From Pseudomonadota bacterium (GTDB taxonomy: Bacteria; Myxococcota; Bradymonadia; UBA4248), in assembly GCA_017629415.1 (NCBI GenBank), contig JAGBXG010000426.1, forward strand, positions 1 through 10,276: a stretch of DNA of 10,276 nt, given 5' to 3'. Made by a program: the position numbers and the translations under genes. The stretch's first letter is position 1, and every line of letters begins with the position of its first letter. Shown here in pieces: positions 1 to 6,149 of this stretch. The notes beneath the pieces were generated by a model, which had not been told where the DNA came from, ran no database searches, and saw only the letters and a program-made list of their open reading frames with translations.

Positions 1-135
1 AACTACGAAGCAGACATACTTCCTCCGGAATGTTTGGGCGGCCATGCACCGGCATCCCAAATTAAATTCCTGCCTCATGTCGATGGCTGCGACGGATTTT
101 TTGTCGCACGCTTCAGACGCGTGTCAAAGTCATAA
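1..135 (+). CDS. C-terminal end of an RsmB/NOP2-family rRNA (cytosine-5) methyltransferase, partial at left edge
   Basis: Frame 1 is open from base 1 to a TAA at 133-135 and encodes 44 residues. The tail contains QIKFLPHVDGCDGFFVARFR. This matches the end of the Sun/RsmB/NOP2 SAM-dependent m5C methyltransferases, where a Phe-Leu-Pro-His stretch is followed by Asp-Gly-Phe-Phe and a basic end. In the family this segment is the last strand of the methyltransferase fold, and the enzyme methylates a cytosine in 16S rRNA (RsmB: C967). The catalytic cysteines and SAM site lie to the left of the window, so 44 residues cannot separate RsmB from other NOP2 paralogues. It converges on the helicase gene. 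The family call is fairly sure; the exact member is inference. Confidence 0.75.
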   Translation, partial: NYEADILPPECLGGHAPASQIKFLPHVDGCDGFFVARFRRVSKS

Positions 136-152
136 ACCAAATCCAATCTGTA

Positions 153-223
153 ATGAATTTATGCAGGATATATATCAAGCTTTCTTTCGCATATTGTCCT
201 GCATATTCTTGATTGAAATTCAT
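153..223. other. Long bulged inverted repeat downstream of the methyltransferase gene
   Basis: Bases 153-168 are complementary to two blocks downstream: 160-168 (TATGCAGGA) pairs with 197-205, and 153-160 (ATGAATTT) pairs with 216-223, with base 160 shared between the two helices. A 10-nt asymmetric bulge (206-215) separates the downstream blocks and the apical loop is about 28 nt. It begins 18 bp after the methyltransferase stop. It could form in that gene's 3' UTR, but the loop is long and no clean T-run follows, so it is not a textbook intrinsic terminator. Processing or stability element, or chance in AT-rich DNA, remain possible. Confidence 0.4.
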
Positions 224-399
224 CTATTCAATTTATACTTTTTTGTCATATATTAAATCTTATTATTGTAATCCAAACGTTACATGATATGACATTTAAT
301 TGTTGCACATGATATGCGGTAAAAACTGCAATATGTTGAATTTAATATGTATATTTGTATGTTAGTATAAACTAAACTTCTATGATTTTAATTTGCTGT

Positions 400-458
400 C
401 CTATGCCTGACGGCATACGGCCAGCTTTTCGGGCTATGCGGCATTGCCGCATACGCCC
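400..458 (+). repeat. Tandem pair of TAT...ATA hairpins (first locus)
   Basis: Hairpin 1 (400-420): basal CC/GG, stem TATGCC (402-407), loop TGAC, stem GGCATA (412-417), unpaired C at 418. Hairpin 2 (431-458): basal GGGC/GCCC, stem TATGCGGC (435-442), loop ATT, stem GCCGCATA (446-453), unpaired C at 454. Ten bases separate them. Both follow the plan also seen at 3174-3253 and 6169-6235: the distal stem begins TAT, ends ATA, and is followed by a single unpaired C before the basal helix. The sequences and pairings are read directly; calling them one repeat family is inference. Confidence 0.6.
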
Positions 459-523
459 TTTAATTCTGTGTGCAATGCTGCAAATCACTTATGAATTGGT
501 GTGTGATCGGAAAGGGGAATGGG

Positions 524-580
524 ATCCATTGTGGGTTTCAAGGGGCTTGAGGCATGGTTTGGGGCTTGAGTCCCAAAAGA
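524..580. repeat. Degenerate copy of the palindromic intergenic repeat (copy A)
   Basis: This stretch aligns with 7182-7243. Shared blocks are ATCCATTGTGG, CAAGGGGCT, TGGTTTGGGGC and CCCAAAAGA. Copy A lacks the second arm of the first hairpin found in the other copy, so only its second hairpin survives (TTTGGG at 558-563 with CCCAAA at 572-577). It directly abuts the helicase stop codon, as the other copy closely follows the dehydratase stop. GGGGC...GCCCC palindromic intergenic repeats are common in bacterial genomes. Here the copies may act as 3'-end structures. Confidence 0.6.
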
Positions 581-581
581 C

Positions 582-1946
582 CTAGAAAGCATCGTGTTTG
601 CGGCGTTTTTCGCTGGTAAATGCTTCTGATGTATTCTGGGCCACAATTTCATACAAGACTGCTGTCTTATTTTGTGCGGCTCTCAGGATACGCCCCAGTC
701 TTTGAACATGCTCGCGTACGGAACCGCTGCCCGATAAAACAATGGCTACATTGGCTGCCGGAATGTCGACACCTTCGTTTAATACTCGACTGGTGACAAC
801 CACGGGATATTGCCCTTTGTTAAATGCTTCAAGAATGGCGCGCCGTTCTTTGACAGGACTTTGATGGGTAATGGCAGGCACGAGTAATTCGCGGCTGATG
901 CGGTAAACAGTGGCATTATCTGCTGTGAAAATAATGGTTCTGTCATTTCTGTGCTGCGCTAACAAATCGATGAGCAGCTTCATTTTGGCCTGGCAATGCT
1001 GAGTAATGGCACGCTGGGCACGATGGGCATGTAGAGCAGCACGGCCCTGGGCGCTTCTTGAGGAAAGCCTTAAAAAATCGGTCCATCCATTTTGTGTGCC
1101 CATACGAATGCCATTTTGCCGAACAAAATCGAGATAGCAAGCACGGTATTCATCGTACTGGCTGCGTTCATCAGCGGTCAGTTCCACCTCGTATTGGATG
1201 GTTTCGTATGTGGCCAAGTTTTCGCCGGCAAGCGCACGGATAGATTGTTCATAGACAATGGGCCCTAAGAGCTGATCATAGGTCAGAGGCGCTTCGCGTT
1301 CGGGGGTGGCTGTCAGTCCAAGTCTGAATGGTGCAATGGCATGCTGTGCACCGAGTGAATAAGTCTGTGTCGGCAGGTGATGGACTTCGTCAAAAACGAG
1401 CATGCCGAAGCGATGGCCGATTTTTTCCATGTGAATATAGGCAGAATCATATGTCGTGACGGTGACAGGCTTGAGGTCGTATGTACCGCCGCCGATGATG
1501 CCGCATTCAATGCCGAACGCACGTTCGAGGTTAAGGTGCCATTGCGCCACGAGATCAAGCGTGGGTGTAACGACAAGCGTGGGGCGCTGTTTTTTGGCCA
1601 TGGCCAGCTGTGCCACATAACTTTTTCCTGCGCCTGTGGGCAGAACCACGACACCGCAACCTCCCTGTTTTTCCCAAGCTTCGAGGGCTTCGGCCTGATA
1701 ATAAAACGGTACGCGTTCAAATTGGAACTTGAGTTCTAAGTTGTCATAGTTTCTTGCATCGTCTTTGAAAGGAATTTTCAGCCGCGTCAGCTGTGTGATG
1801 AGCTTTCTGTAGAGCAATGCAGAACCTCGGAATGCCTGAATTCGTTCGTCCCAGACAAATTGGGGTAATGCACTGATGGCATTGTGCATGTCCTGACTGG
1901 GAACATGGACAATGAGTGTTCCTGTGTCGAATTGAATGTGCCACAT
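582..1946 (-). CDS. XPB/Rad25-like superfamily 2 DNA helicase (DEVH box)
   Basis: Residue numbers are from an upstream ATG at 2006 (474 aa). A short N-terminal domain is followed by a Q-motif-like YYQAEAL (102-108), Walker A LPTGAGKS (122-129), the PTLDLVAQW block (148-156), DEVHH (206-210), LGLTATPER (229-237), motif V around TSRVLNEGVDIP (405-416) and motif VI QRLGRILR (435-442). The order and wording match bacterial and archaeal XPB-type 3'-5' helicases, which use ATP to unwind or remodel DNA in repair. The DUF790/Bax1-type nuclease partner sometimes found nearby is absent. Four starts compete: 2006, and three consecutive ATGs at 1952, 1949 and 1946. I favour 1946, because AAGGA at 1958-1954 lies 7 nt upstream and the family N-terminus begins with this F-D-x-GTL segment. 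The substrate is not deducible. Confidence 0.88.
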   Translation of the reverse strand: MWHIQFDTGTLIVHVPSQDMHNAISALPQFVWDERIQAFRGSALLYRKLITQLTRLKIPFKDDARNYDNLELKFQFERVPFYYQAEALEAWEKQGGCGVVVLPTGAGKSYVAQLAMAKKQRPTLVVTPTLDLVAQWHLNLERAFGIECGIIGGGTYDLKPVTVTTYDSAYIHMEKIGHRFGMLVFDEVHHLPTQTYSLGAQHAIAPFRLGLTATPEREAPLTYDQLLGPIVYEQSIRALAGENLATYETIQYEVELTADERSQYDEYRACYLDFVRQNGIRMGTQNGWTDFLRLSSRSAQGRAALHAHRAQRAITQHCQAKMKLLIDLLAQHRNDRTIIFTADNATVYRISRELLVPAITHQSPVKERRAILEAFNKGQYPVVVTSRVLNEGVDIPAANVAIVLSGSGSVREHVQRLGRILRAAQNKTAVLYEIVAQNTSEAFTSEKRRKHDAF

Positions 1947-2099
1947 CATCATATCCTTGAAAAAAGCGAAGCTATTGCAGGGGGATTCCGTGCCGCTCCT
2001 GACCATATCTTCCCCAAACTATATGGCAAAAAAACTACGAGATATAGAATTTTAAAATGGAATTAGCATCTGAATAACCAGAAAAGAGCCCATCTTCTT

Positions 2100-2133
2100 C
2101 CTCACTTTGCCCCTAAGGGCAAGGAGAGTGAGG
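2100..2133. other. Bulged hairpin between the helicase and SdpI-like genes
   Basis: CCTCACT (2100-2106) pairs with AGTGAGG (2127-2133), and inside it TTGCCC (2107-2112) pairs with GGGCAA (2117-2122) around loop CTAA. GGAG at 2123-2126 is a one-sided bulge. That gives 13 base pairs, in the 3' region of the SdpI-like gene and upstream of the helicase. On the - strand no immediate T-run follows, so terminator activity is uncertain. It could also lie in the helicase leader. Confidence 0.45.
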
Positions 2134-2168
2134 TTAAGCAAAAATAAGTTGGCTGATTCAGAGAACCC

Positions 2169-3062
2169 TTAATATTTCTGAGCTATTTTGTAACTATAAT
2201 AAAATGTGGCTGCGATGCCTGCCAATATGAGAATAAGGGTGATGAATGTAGAAATTTCAGTAGAAACAAAAATGGAAGACAGGGTGAGCAATAAACCGAT
2301 GATAGAAAAACATTTTCCTGCAAACTTTTGACTTTTATGCCAAGTAACATCGTTTTTATAGCTCCATTTGGTCTTGCATAAACCGACATATTTATTTCTA
2401 GGAATATGAGTCATTGTCAGGGCAAGAATAACGATGAAAACACCTGAACCGATAAGACTGAGTTGTTCAAGGTCAATATATTGAAAAGCTTGTCTTAAAT
2501 CTCTAATATCATAATAGGCGGTATAAAGGAAAAATGCTGTCAATGCATTGTATGTTAACATCATAATGATAAAACTGATGTTGGTATATAGAAATATTTT
2601 TTCATTTCTCATAAGGGCTTCAAGCCGTTTTTTCTCTTCAAGTTCGCTGTCTGTTTCTGCTTTTTTATCAGCTGATGCATTTTCTGCTTTTTTATCAGCT
2701 GATGCATTTTCTTCTTTTTTATCAGTTGATGTATTCTCTTGAGAGCCTTCTAAGGATGTCGTGGTTTGGGACTGATGCTGTTTCTTGATATTCCAATTCA
2801 TGAGTTTGAGTATGCCAAAACTCAAAATGAAGAAAAATAAACCCACACCAGAATAGATGCCGCCTGTGAACCATACACTTGATTTGGGCCCAAAAGCATC
2901 CGCAAGATGATGGCCGTTATAGTGTGTCGGTACGATGTCTGGGAGATAAGGCATCGTAAATGCCGTCAAAAGCGCTGGCAGTGTAACAAGAAGGAATAAT
3001 ACAATAAATATGATGATATTTATTTTTTTGATTTTCTTGAGTTCAGTTTGACGTGTCTGCAT
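2169..3062 (-). CDS. SdpI/DUF1648-family multi-pass membrane protein
   Basis: The protein has 297 aa and about six hydrophobic segments (near 15-36, 64-88, 156-181, 200-219, 250-266, 271-292). After the first segment comes PDIVPTHYNGHHLADAFGPK (41-60), the DUF1648 signature. IPRNKYVGLCKTKWSYKND (220-238), followed by W-H-K-x-x-x-FAGK, is the SdpI signature. Bacillus SdpI gives immunity to the SDP toxin and also acts as a signalling receptor; most relatives have no known role. Between segments 2 and 3 lies a hydrophilic linker with three near-identical 9-residue repeats (N-A/T-S-A/T-DKK-A/E-E). The start has AGGT at 3072-3069, 6 nt upstream. No toxin gene or ArsR-type regulator is adjacent, so immunity is not supported by context; an envelope-stress or sensing role is equally possible. 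Confidence 0.85.
   Translation of the reverse strand: MQTRQTELKKIKKINIIIFIVLFLLVTLPALLTAFTMPYLPDIVPTHYNGHHLADAFGPKSSVWFTGGIYSGVGLFFFILSFGILKLMNWNIKKQHQSQTTTSLEGSQENTSTDKKEENASADKKAENASADKKAETDSELEEKKRLEALMRNEKIFLYTNISFIIMMLTYNALTAFFLYTAYYDIRDLRQAFQYIDLEQLSLIGSGVFIVILALTMTHIPRNKYVGLCKTKWSYKNDVTWHKSQKFAGKCFSIIGLLLTLSSIFVSTEISTFITLILILAGIAATFYYSYKIAQKY
2655..2735 (-). repeat. Three in-frame 27-bp tandem repeats in the SdpI-like gene
   Basis: Three consecutive 27-bp units occupy 2655-2681, 2682-2708 and 2709-2735. The first two are identical and the third differs at several bases. They encode a charged Asn-Ala-Ser-Ala-Asp-Lys-Lys-Ala-Glu type unit in the linker between membrane segments 2 and 3. 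The unit length is a multiple of three, so copy number could change by replication slippage without breaking the frame, lengthening or shortening the linker. Confidence 0.9.
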
Positions 3063-3116
3063 GATTCTACCTAAAGTAACAAAGATTTAGAGGTATGAAA
3101 TATAGGATATTGAGTG

Positions 3117-3140
3117 TGTCATCAGCCAAGTTTGATGACA
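3117..3140. promoter_or_regulatory. Perfect 8-8-8 dyad, candidate operator of the SdpI-like gene
   Basis: TGTCATCA (3117-3124), an 8-bp spacer and TGATGACA (3133-3140) form a perfect inverted repeat 55-78 bp upstream of the SdpI-like start codon. There is no T-run, and the position is typical for a dimeric repressor or activator site. A convincing -35/-10 pair could not be fixed: the best -10 (TATATT, - strand) lies 19 bp from a TTGGCT. The binding protein is unknown. Confidence 0.45.
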
Positions 3141-3159
3141 AAGATATCATGGGATAGAG

Positions 3160-3253
3160 AAAAAACTAAAAAGCGCGGCGTATGTGCGACATGAAATGTC
3201 GCACATAGCCAGCGTGACTTGCGCGGCGTATTGGCCCATGGCCAATAGCCGCG
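3160..3253 (-). terminator. Two-hairpin terminator after epmA (second locus of the TAT...ATA hairpins)
   Basis: Read on the - strand, three bases after the epmA stop comes a hairpin with basal CGCGGC/GCCGCG (3253-3248 with 3227-3222), stem TATTGGCC, loop ATG, stem GGCCAATA and one unpaired C (3228). After a short spacer comes a second hairpin with 12-bp stem TATGTGCGACAT (3207-3196), loop TTC, its complement (3192-3181) and an unpaired C (3180) before the GCC base. It is followed by TTTTT, AG, TTTTTT (3172-3160). A strong stem plus a U-tract is the intrinsic terminator layout, ending the FHA-epmA transcript. On the + strand the other hairpin is followed by TTTTT (3254-3258), so the element could work both ways. 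Confidence 0.7.
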
Positions 3254-3256
3254 TTT

Positions 3257-4240
3257 TTAGCATCCAATGATGACTTCATCGATATCATGGATGCCCAGGC
3301 AAAGCATCAGCAGGCGCTCGAAGCCAAGGGCATTGCCCCCAAGGCGGCCTAATGCAGGAAGTGCCTGAAGCAGGTTTTCATCGTCCGGCAAGGTTTCAAG
3401 ACCAAGCTTGGTGCGTTCAGCATTGTCTTCGGCAAAACGCTGGCGCAGTTCGATGGGATCATTCAGTTCTGAATAGCCGTTGCACAGCTCAATTCCGCAA
3501 ATATAAAGCTCAAAACGTTCGGCAACAGTGCCGTTGGGTTCATGGCGAAGGGTGGCCAGAGAGGCCATCGATGCCGGATAATCCATGAGAAAAGTCGGAG
3601 CTTTCATCCCAAGATGAGGTTCGACATGATCGACGAGAACACAATTCATAATGTCATTCCAGCTCCAGTCCGGACTGACTCGGGAACCGGCCTGACGTGC
3701 GGCATTGACAAGCTCGGATTTGTTCATGCCTACGGGGGAAAATCCGGCATATTTTTGAAAAGCCTCTGCAACCGTCAGCTTTTCAAAAGGCGTATCCGTT
3801 GGGATTGCACATGACGTTTCACGTGCAGATGATACCCAATGTTTGGCTTGCAAAGCCTGGGTCACGGCGCGCACAAGACCTTCTGTTTCATTCATCATAT
3901 CCCGATAATCCGTTTCAGGATGATACCATTCTATAAGCGTAAACTCGCGGCGGTGAAGCAGTCCATGAGGTTCATTGCGAAAAACACGGGCTATTTCATA
4001 AATCGGGTGTCTGTAATGTGAAAGTAGAATTTTATGCGCGTATTCTGGCGATGTTTGCAAAAAATAAGGATTCCTATCGTCGCACCAGAATGTTTTAAAA
4101 CTTTCAATATACGGATCCGTTGCCGTTGTCGGCCGCATGGCACGTGTTTCAACTTCGAGATATCCGAGCAATTGAAAAAAAGAACGCACTGCAGCCAGGG
4201 CTGCAGCGCGTTGTTGAAGGGTTTGAAACTTAGGAAACAT
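3257..4240 (-). CDS. epmA: Elongation factor P--(R)-beta-lysine ligase (EpmA/PoxA/GenX)
   Basis: This 327-aa protein is a stand-alone class II lysyl-tRNA synthetase catalytic core, close to the 325 aa of E. coli EpmA. It lacks the N-terminal anticodon-binding domain, so it is not a lysyl-tRNA synthetase. Visible are motif 1 (FFQLLGYLEVETR, 21-33), TSPEYAHKILL (63-73), motif 2 with VFRNE and HRREFTLIEWY (86-106), ELYICGIELCNGYSEL (244-259) and motif 3 GNALGFERLLM (302-312). The family activates (R)-beta-lysine with ATP and attaches it to a conserved lysine of EF-P in the cytoplasm, helping ribosomes through polyproline. Neither efp nor the epmB aminomutase is in the window. The ATG is 2 bp after the FHA gene stop with no clear Shine-Dalgarno, so translation is probably coupled to the upstream gene. 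The two-hairpin terminator follows directly. Confidence 0.93.
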   Translation of the reverse strand: MFPKFQTLQQRAAALAAVRSFFQLLGYLEVETRAMRPTTATDPYIESFKTFWCDDRNPYFLQTSPEYAHKILLSHYRHPIYEIARVFRNEPHGLLHRREFTLIEWYHPETDYRDMMNETEGLVRAVTQALQAKHWVSSARETSCAIPTDTPFEKLTVAEAFQKYAGFSPVGMNKSELVNAARQAGSRVSPDWSWNDIMNCVLVDHVEPHLGMKAPTFLMDYPASMASLATLRHEPNGTVAERFELYICGIELCNGYSELNDPIELRQRFAEDNAERTKLGLETLPDDENLLQALPALGRLGGNALGFERLLMLCLGIHDIDEVIIGC

Positions 4241-4242
4241 GT

Positions 4243-6012
4243 TTAAATCATAATTCTGCGTTTAGTTGTTCCAGGTTTTCTCTTGGCTGGTTTCTTTTTG
4301 GCTTTAGGTTTCGGTTTGGGGGCAGGTTTGGGTTCTGCTTTGGGAGGTTCAGCCGGTGCTTCGGGTTCCAGTTCAACCATTTCATCGATCGTGTCTTTAA
4401 AGACAATATCGATATCTTTGTCTTTGAATCCATCTTTTCGGATGGTTAAAATTTCATGTCTTTCGCGGCCATGAACGGATTCTTTGCCTTCATATTTTAT
4501 TTTATCGTCAGCAGATTTTATTTTATCGTCAGCAGAGGTGATGCCGCGAAGCGAGCCGTCGGCATTGTAAATACGAGCCTCCGGCTGATTGGTTTTAATC
4601 GTAATGGATACTGTGTCCCCAAGAGGCACGACAGAAGCCATGGCACTGTATTCGCCAGCTCCTAAGCTATAAGCTTCGAGCATGCCATCAATCAGTTTTT
4701 GGTCTTCTTCAGTGAGTTCAATGGCAGGCATTTGAGCTTCTGAACTGGCTTCACGGGCTTCATCTGTGCCGGCACCGGCTTCAGCGTCCTCTTGAGATTC
4801 AGCCATTTCGATGTTCTCTGCTTCAGCAATGACAGGGTCATCATTATCTTTGAATAACAAGCTGATAAAGATACCGAGCAAGAAAAGGACGATAACGCTG
4901 ATAGCAGCAATGAGTAAAATCAGATTTTTGCGTGTCGTTTTGGGGGAACGGACTTCCTGAGGTGGTGCATCGAGGTGCATAGGCAGACCGTTCAAAGGCG
5001 CAGACATGACCATATGCTGATCAGATATCGGCCCCAAGACAAAGCGAATACGTGTGGCTCCGACTTCGATTTGGTCATTGTTCATCAAAACAATATGACT
5101 GATAGGATAGCCATTGACACTTGCCAGATTATCGATGCTCAAAGCATACAGTTCAAAACGGCCGGAAACATACTGAATACGCAAATGTTGTCGGCTTGCA
5201 TACTGATCATTAAGGATGACCATGTTATCCAGGCCGCGTCCGATGGTTGTCACGATTTTTTTGATTTCAAAGATGACAGGTTCGGCATCGGATTGGAAAA
5301 TAATGATGGATGCCCTGGTTACGCCGGGAATATCATCACCAGTTTGTGTTTGATTAATCTTAGCGCTAGGTCTCATATCTTCCTCATTAGACACCGCCGG
5401 GGCAGCTTTTGGCGATTCATCTTCCCACTCGCTGATGGGTTTCATTTCTGGCATGGGGGCGCGCTCTTGTGCAGGCAAATCGGCATAAGGATCATCACGC
5501 CTTTCTTTGACGTTCGCAGTCCCATAAACTTCTTTCGAATGATACAAATCATCGCGTTGCGCACGTCCGTCCACATAATCGCTCGTATCTACCTGAGCAT
5601 ATTGGGAGGCAGCCTGAACGCGTCTGAAACCGCCAAATTCCTTGCTTTCCTGCTTTTCATCCAGTTCTTTGGGTGCGCCGCCAAAATTGTCCCAGTCGTC
5701 CCAACCTTCGTTGGCCACAAGAACATCGCCGCGTTTGGGCGCTTGCCAACCGGCTTTCATGGCCTCTTCGTCGGCATCCCAAAAACCTTCAGGTTTATTT
5801 TGCTTTTCTTCATCATCGCCAGACCAACGTTCATCGTCGGCCCAACGTCGTCTTTTCCGGCTTTCTTCTGTGCTGGCCCATGGATCATCTTTCCAGTTCT
5901 CCAGCTCAAATTCCCCTCTGACACGCAGTTCCTCAGGGCGATTTGCACTTTGAACATGTAATTCATCGAGATCAATGGCTTGCGTTTTACCGGACTGATA
6001 ATTATCGTTCAT
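4243..6012 (-). CDS. FHA-domain transmembrane protein with PEGA-like C-terminal region
   Basis: The 589-aa protein has five regions. Residues 1-230 are low-complexity, acidic and rich in tryptophan, probably disordered. Residues 250-327 are an FHA domain, with TIGRG (256-260), the SRQH signature (273-276) and NG (300-301). FHA domains bind phosphothreonine peptides. One membrane helix (363-387, preceded by basic residues) puts the N-terminus in the cytoplasm. After an acidic linker, residues 467-546 look like a PEGA-type beta domain (TIKTNQPEARIYNADG, then ILTIRKDGF). The end (551-589) is Pro/Lys-rich and strongly basic. The likely job is linking cytoplasmic Ser/Thr-kinase signalling to the envelope, but no kinase is in the window. 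ATG 6012 has AAGGA 8 nt upstream. First gene of an operon with epmA. FHA and helix are firm; PEGA is tentative. Confidence 0.85.
   Translation of the reverse strand: MNDNYQSGKTQAIDLDELHVQSANRPEELRVRGEFELENWKDDPWASTEESRKRRRWADDERWSGDDEEKQNKPEGFWDADEEAMKAGWQAPKRGDVLVANEGWDDWDNFGGAPKELDEKQESKEFGGFRRVQAASQYAQVDTSDYVDGRAQRDDLYHSKEVYGTANVKERRDDPYADLPAQERAPMPEMKPISEWEDESPKAAPAVSNEEDMRPSAKINQTQTGDDIPGVTRASIIIFQSDAEPVIFEIKKIVTTIGRGLDNMVILNDQYASRQHLRIQYVSGRFELYALSIDNLASVNGYPISHIVLMNNDQIEVGATRIRFVLGPISDQHMVMSAPLNGLPMHLDAPPQEVRSPKTTRKNLILLIAAISVIVLFLLGIFISLLFKDNDDPVIAEAENIEMAESQEDAEAGAGTDEAREASSEAQMPAIELTEEDQKLIDGMLEAYSLGAGEYSAMASVVPLGDTVSITIKTNQPEARIYNADGSLRGITSADDKIKSADDKIKYEGKESVHGRERHEILTIRKDGFKDKDIDIVFKDTIDEMVELEPEAPAEPPKAEPKPAPKPKPKAKKKPAKRKPGTTKRRIMI
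4494..4535 (-). repeat. 21-bp in-frame tandem duplication in the FHA-protein gene
   Basis: Bases 4494-4514 and 4515-4535 are identical 21-bp units encoding SADDKIK twice (residues 493-506). They lie inside the extracytoplasmic PEGA-like region, probably in a loop between strands. The perfect identity at DNA level suggests a recent slippage duplication. Confidence 0.9.
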
Positions 6013-6020
6013 GTAATCTA

Positions 6021-6086
6021 TCCTTAATAGGTCGCAAAATACGACACCACAAACCCTATCTTATCACAAGGCGTTATCACAACCAA
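6021..6086 (-). promoter_or_regulatory. Promoter of the FHA-epmA operon with overlapping direct repeats
   Basis: On the - strand, TTGGTT (6086-6081) and TAAGAT (6063-6058) are 17 bp apart, and the -10 is extended by TGA directly upstream (TGnTAAGAT). The 9-mer TTGTGATAA occurs twice, at 6082-6074 and 6069-6061, with a 13-bp period, overlapping both promoter elements; this may be a regulator site. The ribosome binding site AAGGA is at 6025-6021, 8 nt before ATG 6012. The promoter call is by eye and the -35 matches consensus only in its TTG. Confidence 0.5.
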
Positions 6087-6149
6087 TGCTATCATCTTGA
6101 AAAAATGACCGCGATTGAGATGCAACAGCATTTTTTATTTTTTTAGGGT

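Larger units (their letters stand above)
136..581. other. Convergent intergenic region, AT-rich core with three structured elements
   Basis: No credible gene is seen in these 446 bases between the stops of the methyltransferase (+) and the helicase (-). They hold a bulged inverted repeat (153-223), an AT-rich stretch (about 206-400), a pair of short hairpins (400-458) and a degenerate palindromic repeat (524-580). The AT-rich part contains the 10-mer ACATGATATG twice, at 282-291 and 307-316, 25 bp apart. No clear promoter can be assigned. The small frames here lack a ribosome binding site and resemble no protein I know. Confidence 0.6.

Noticed and set aside
88..108. Hairpin TGCGAC/GTCGCA resembling the intergenic hairpin family
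   Set aside because: It lies inside the conserved end of the methyltransferase coding sequence, lacks the TAT/ATA plan and has a 9-nt loop, so it was not counted as a family member.
44..256. A 70-codon + strand frame at the left end
   Set aside because: Its first part overlaps, in another frame, the conserved methyltransferase C-terminus (1-135), and the remainder translates AT-rich intergenic DNA.
2169..3062. A toxin-immunity pair based on the SdpI-like gene
   Set aside because: No small toxin precursor, processing enzymes or ArsR-type regulator is found on either side; the neighbours are a helicase and epmA.
4975..5961. A 328-codon open frame on the + strand
   Set aside because: It lies entirely antisense to the FHA gene, has no recognisable domain, and arises from the codon bias of the real gene, whose FHA motifs and ribosome binding site are clear.
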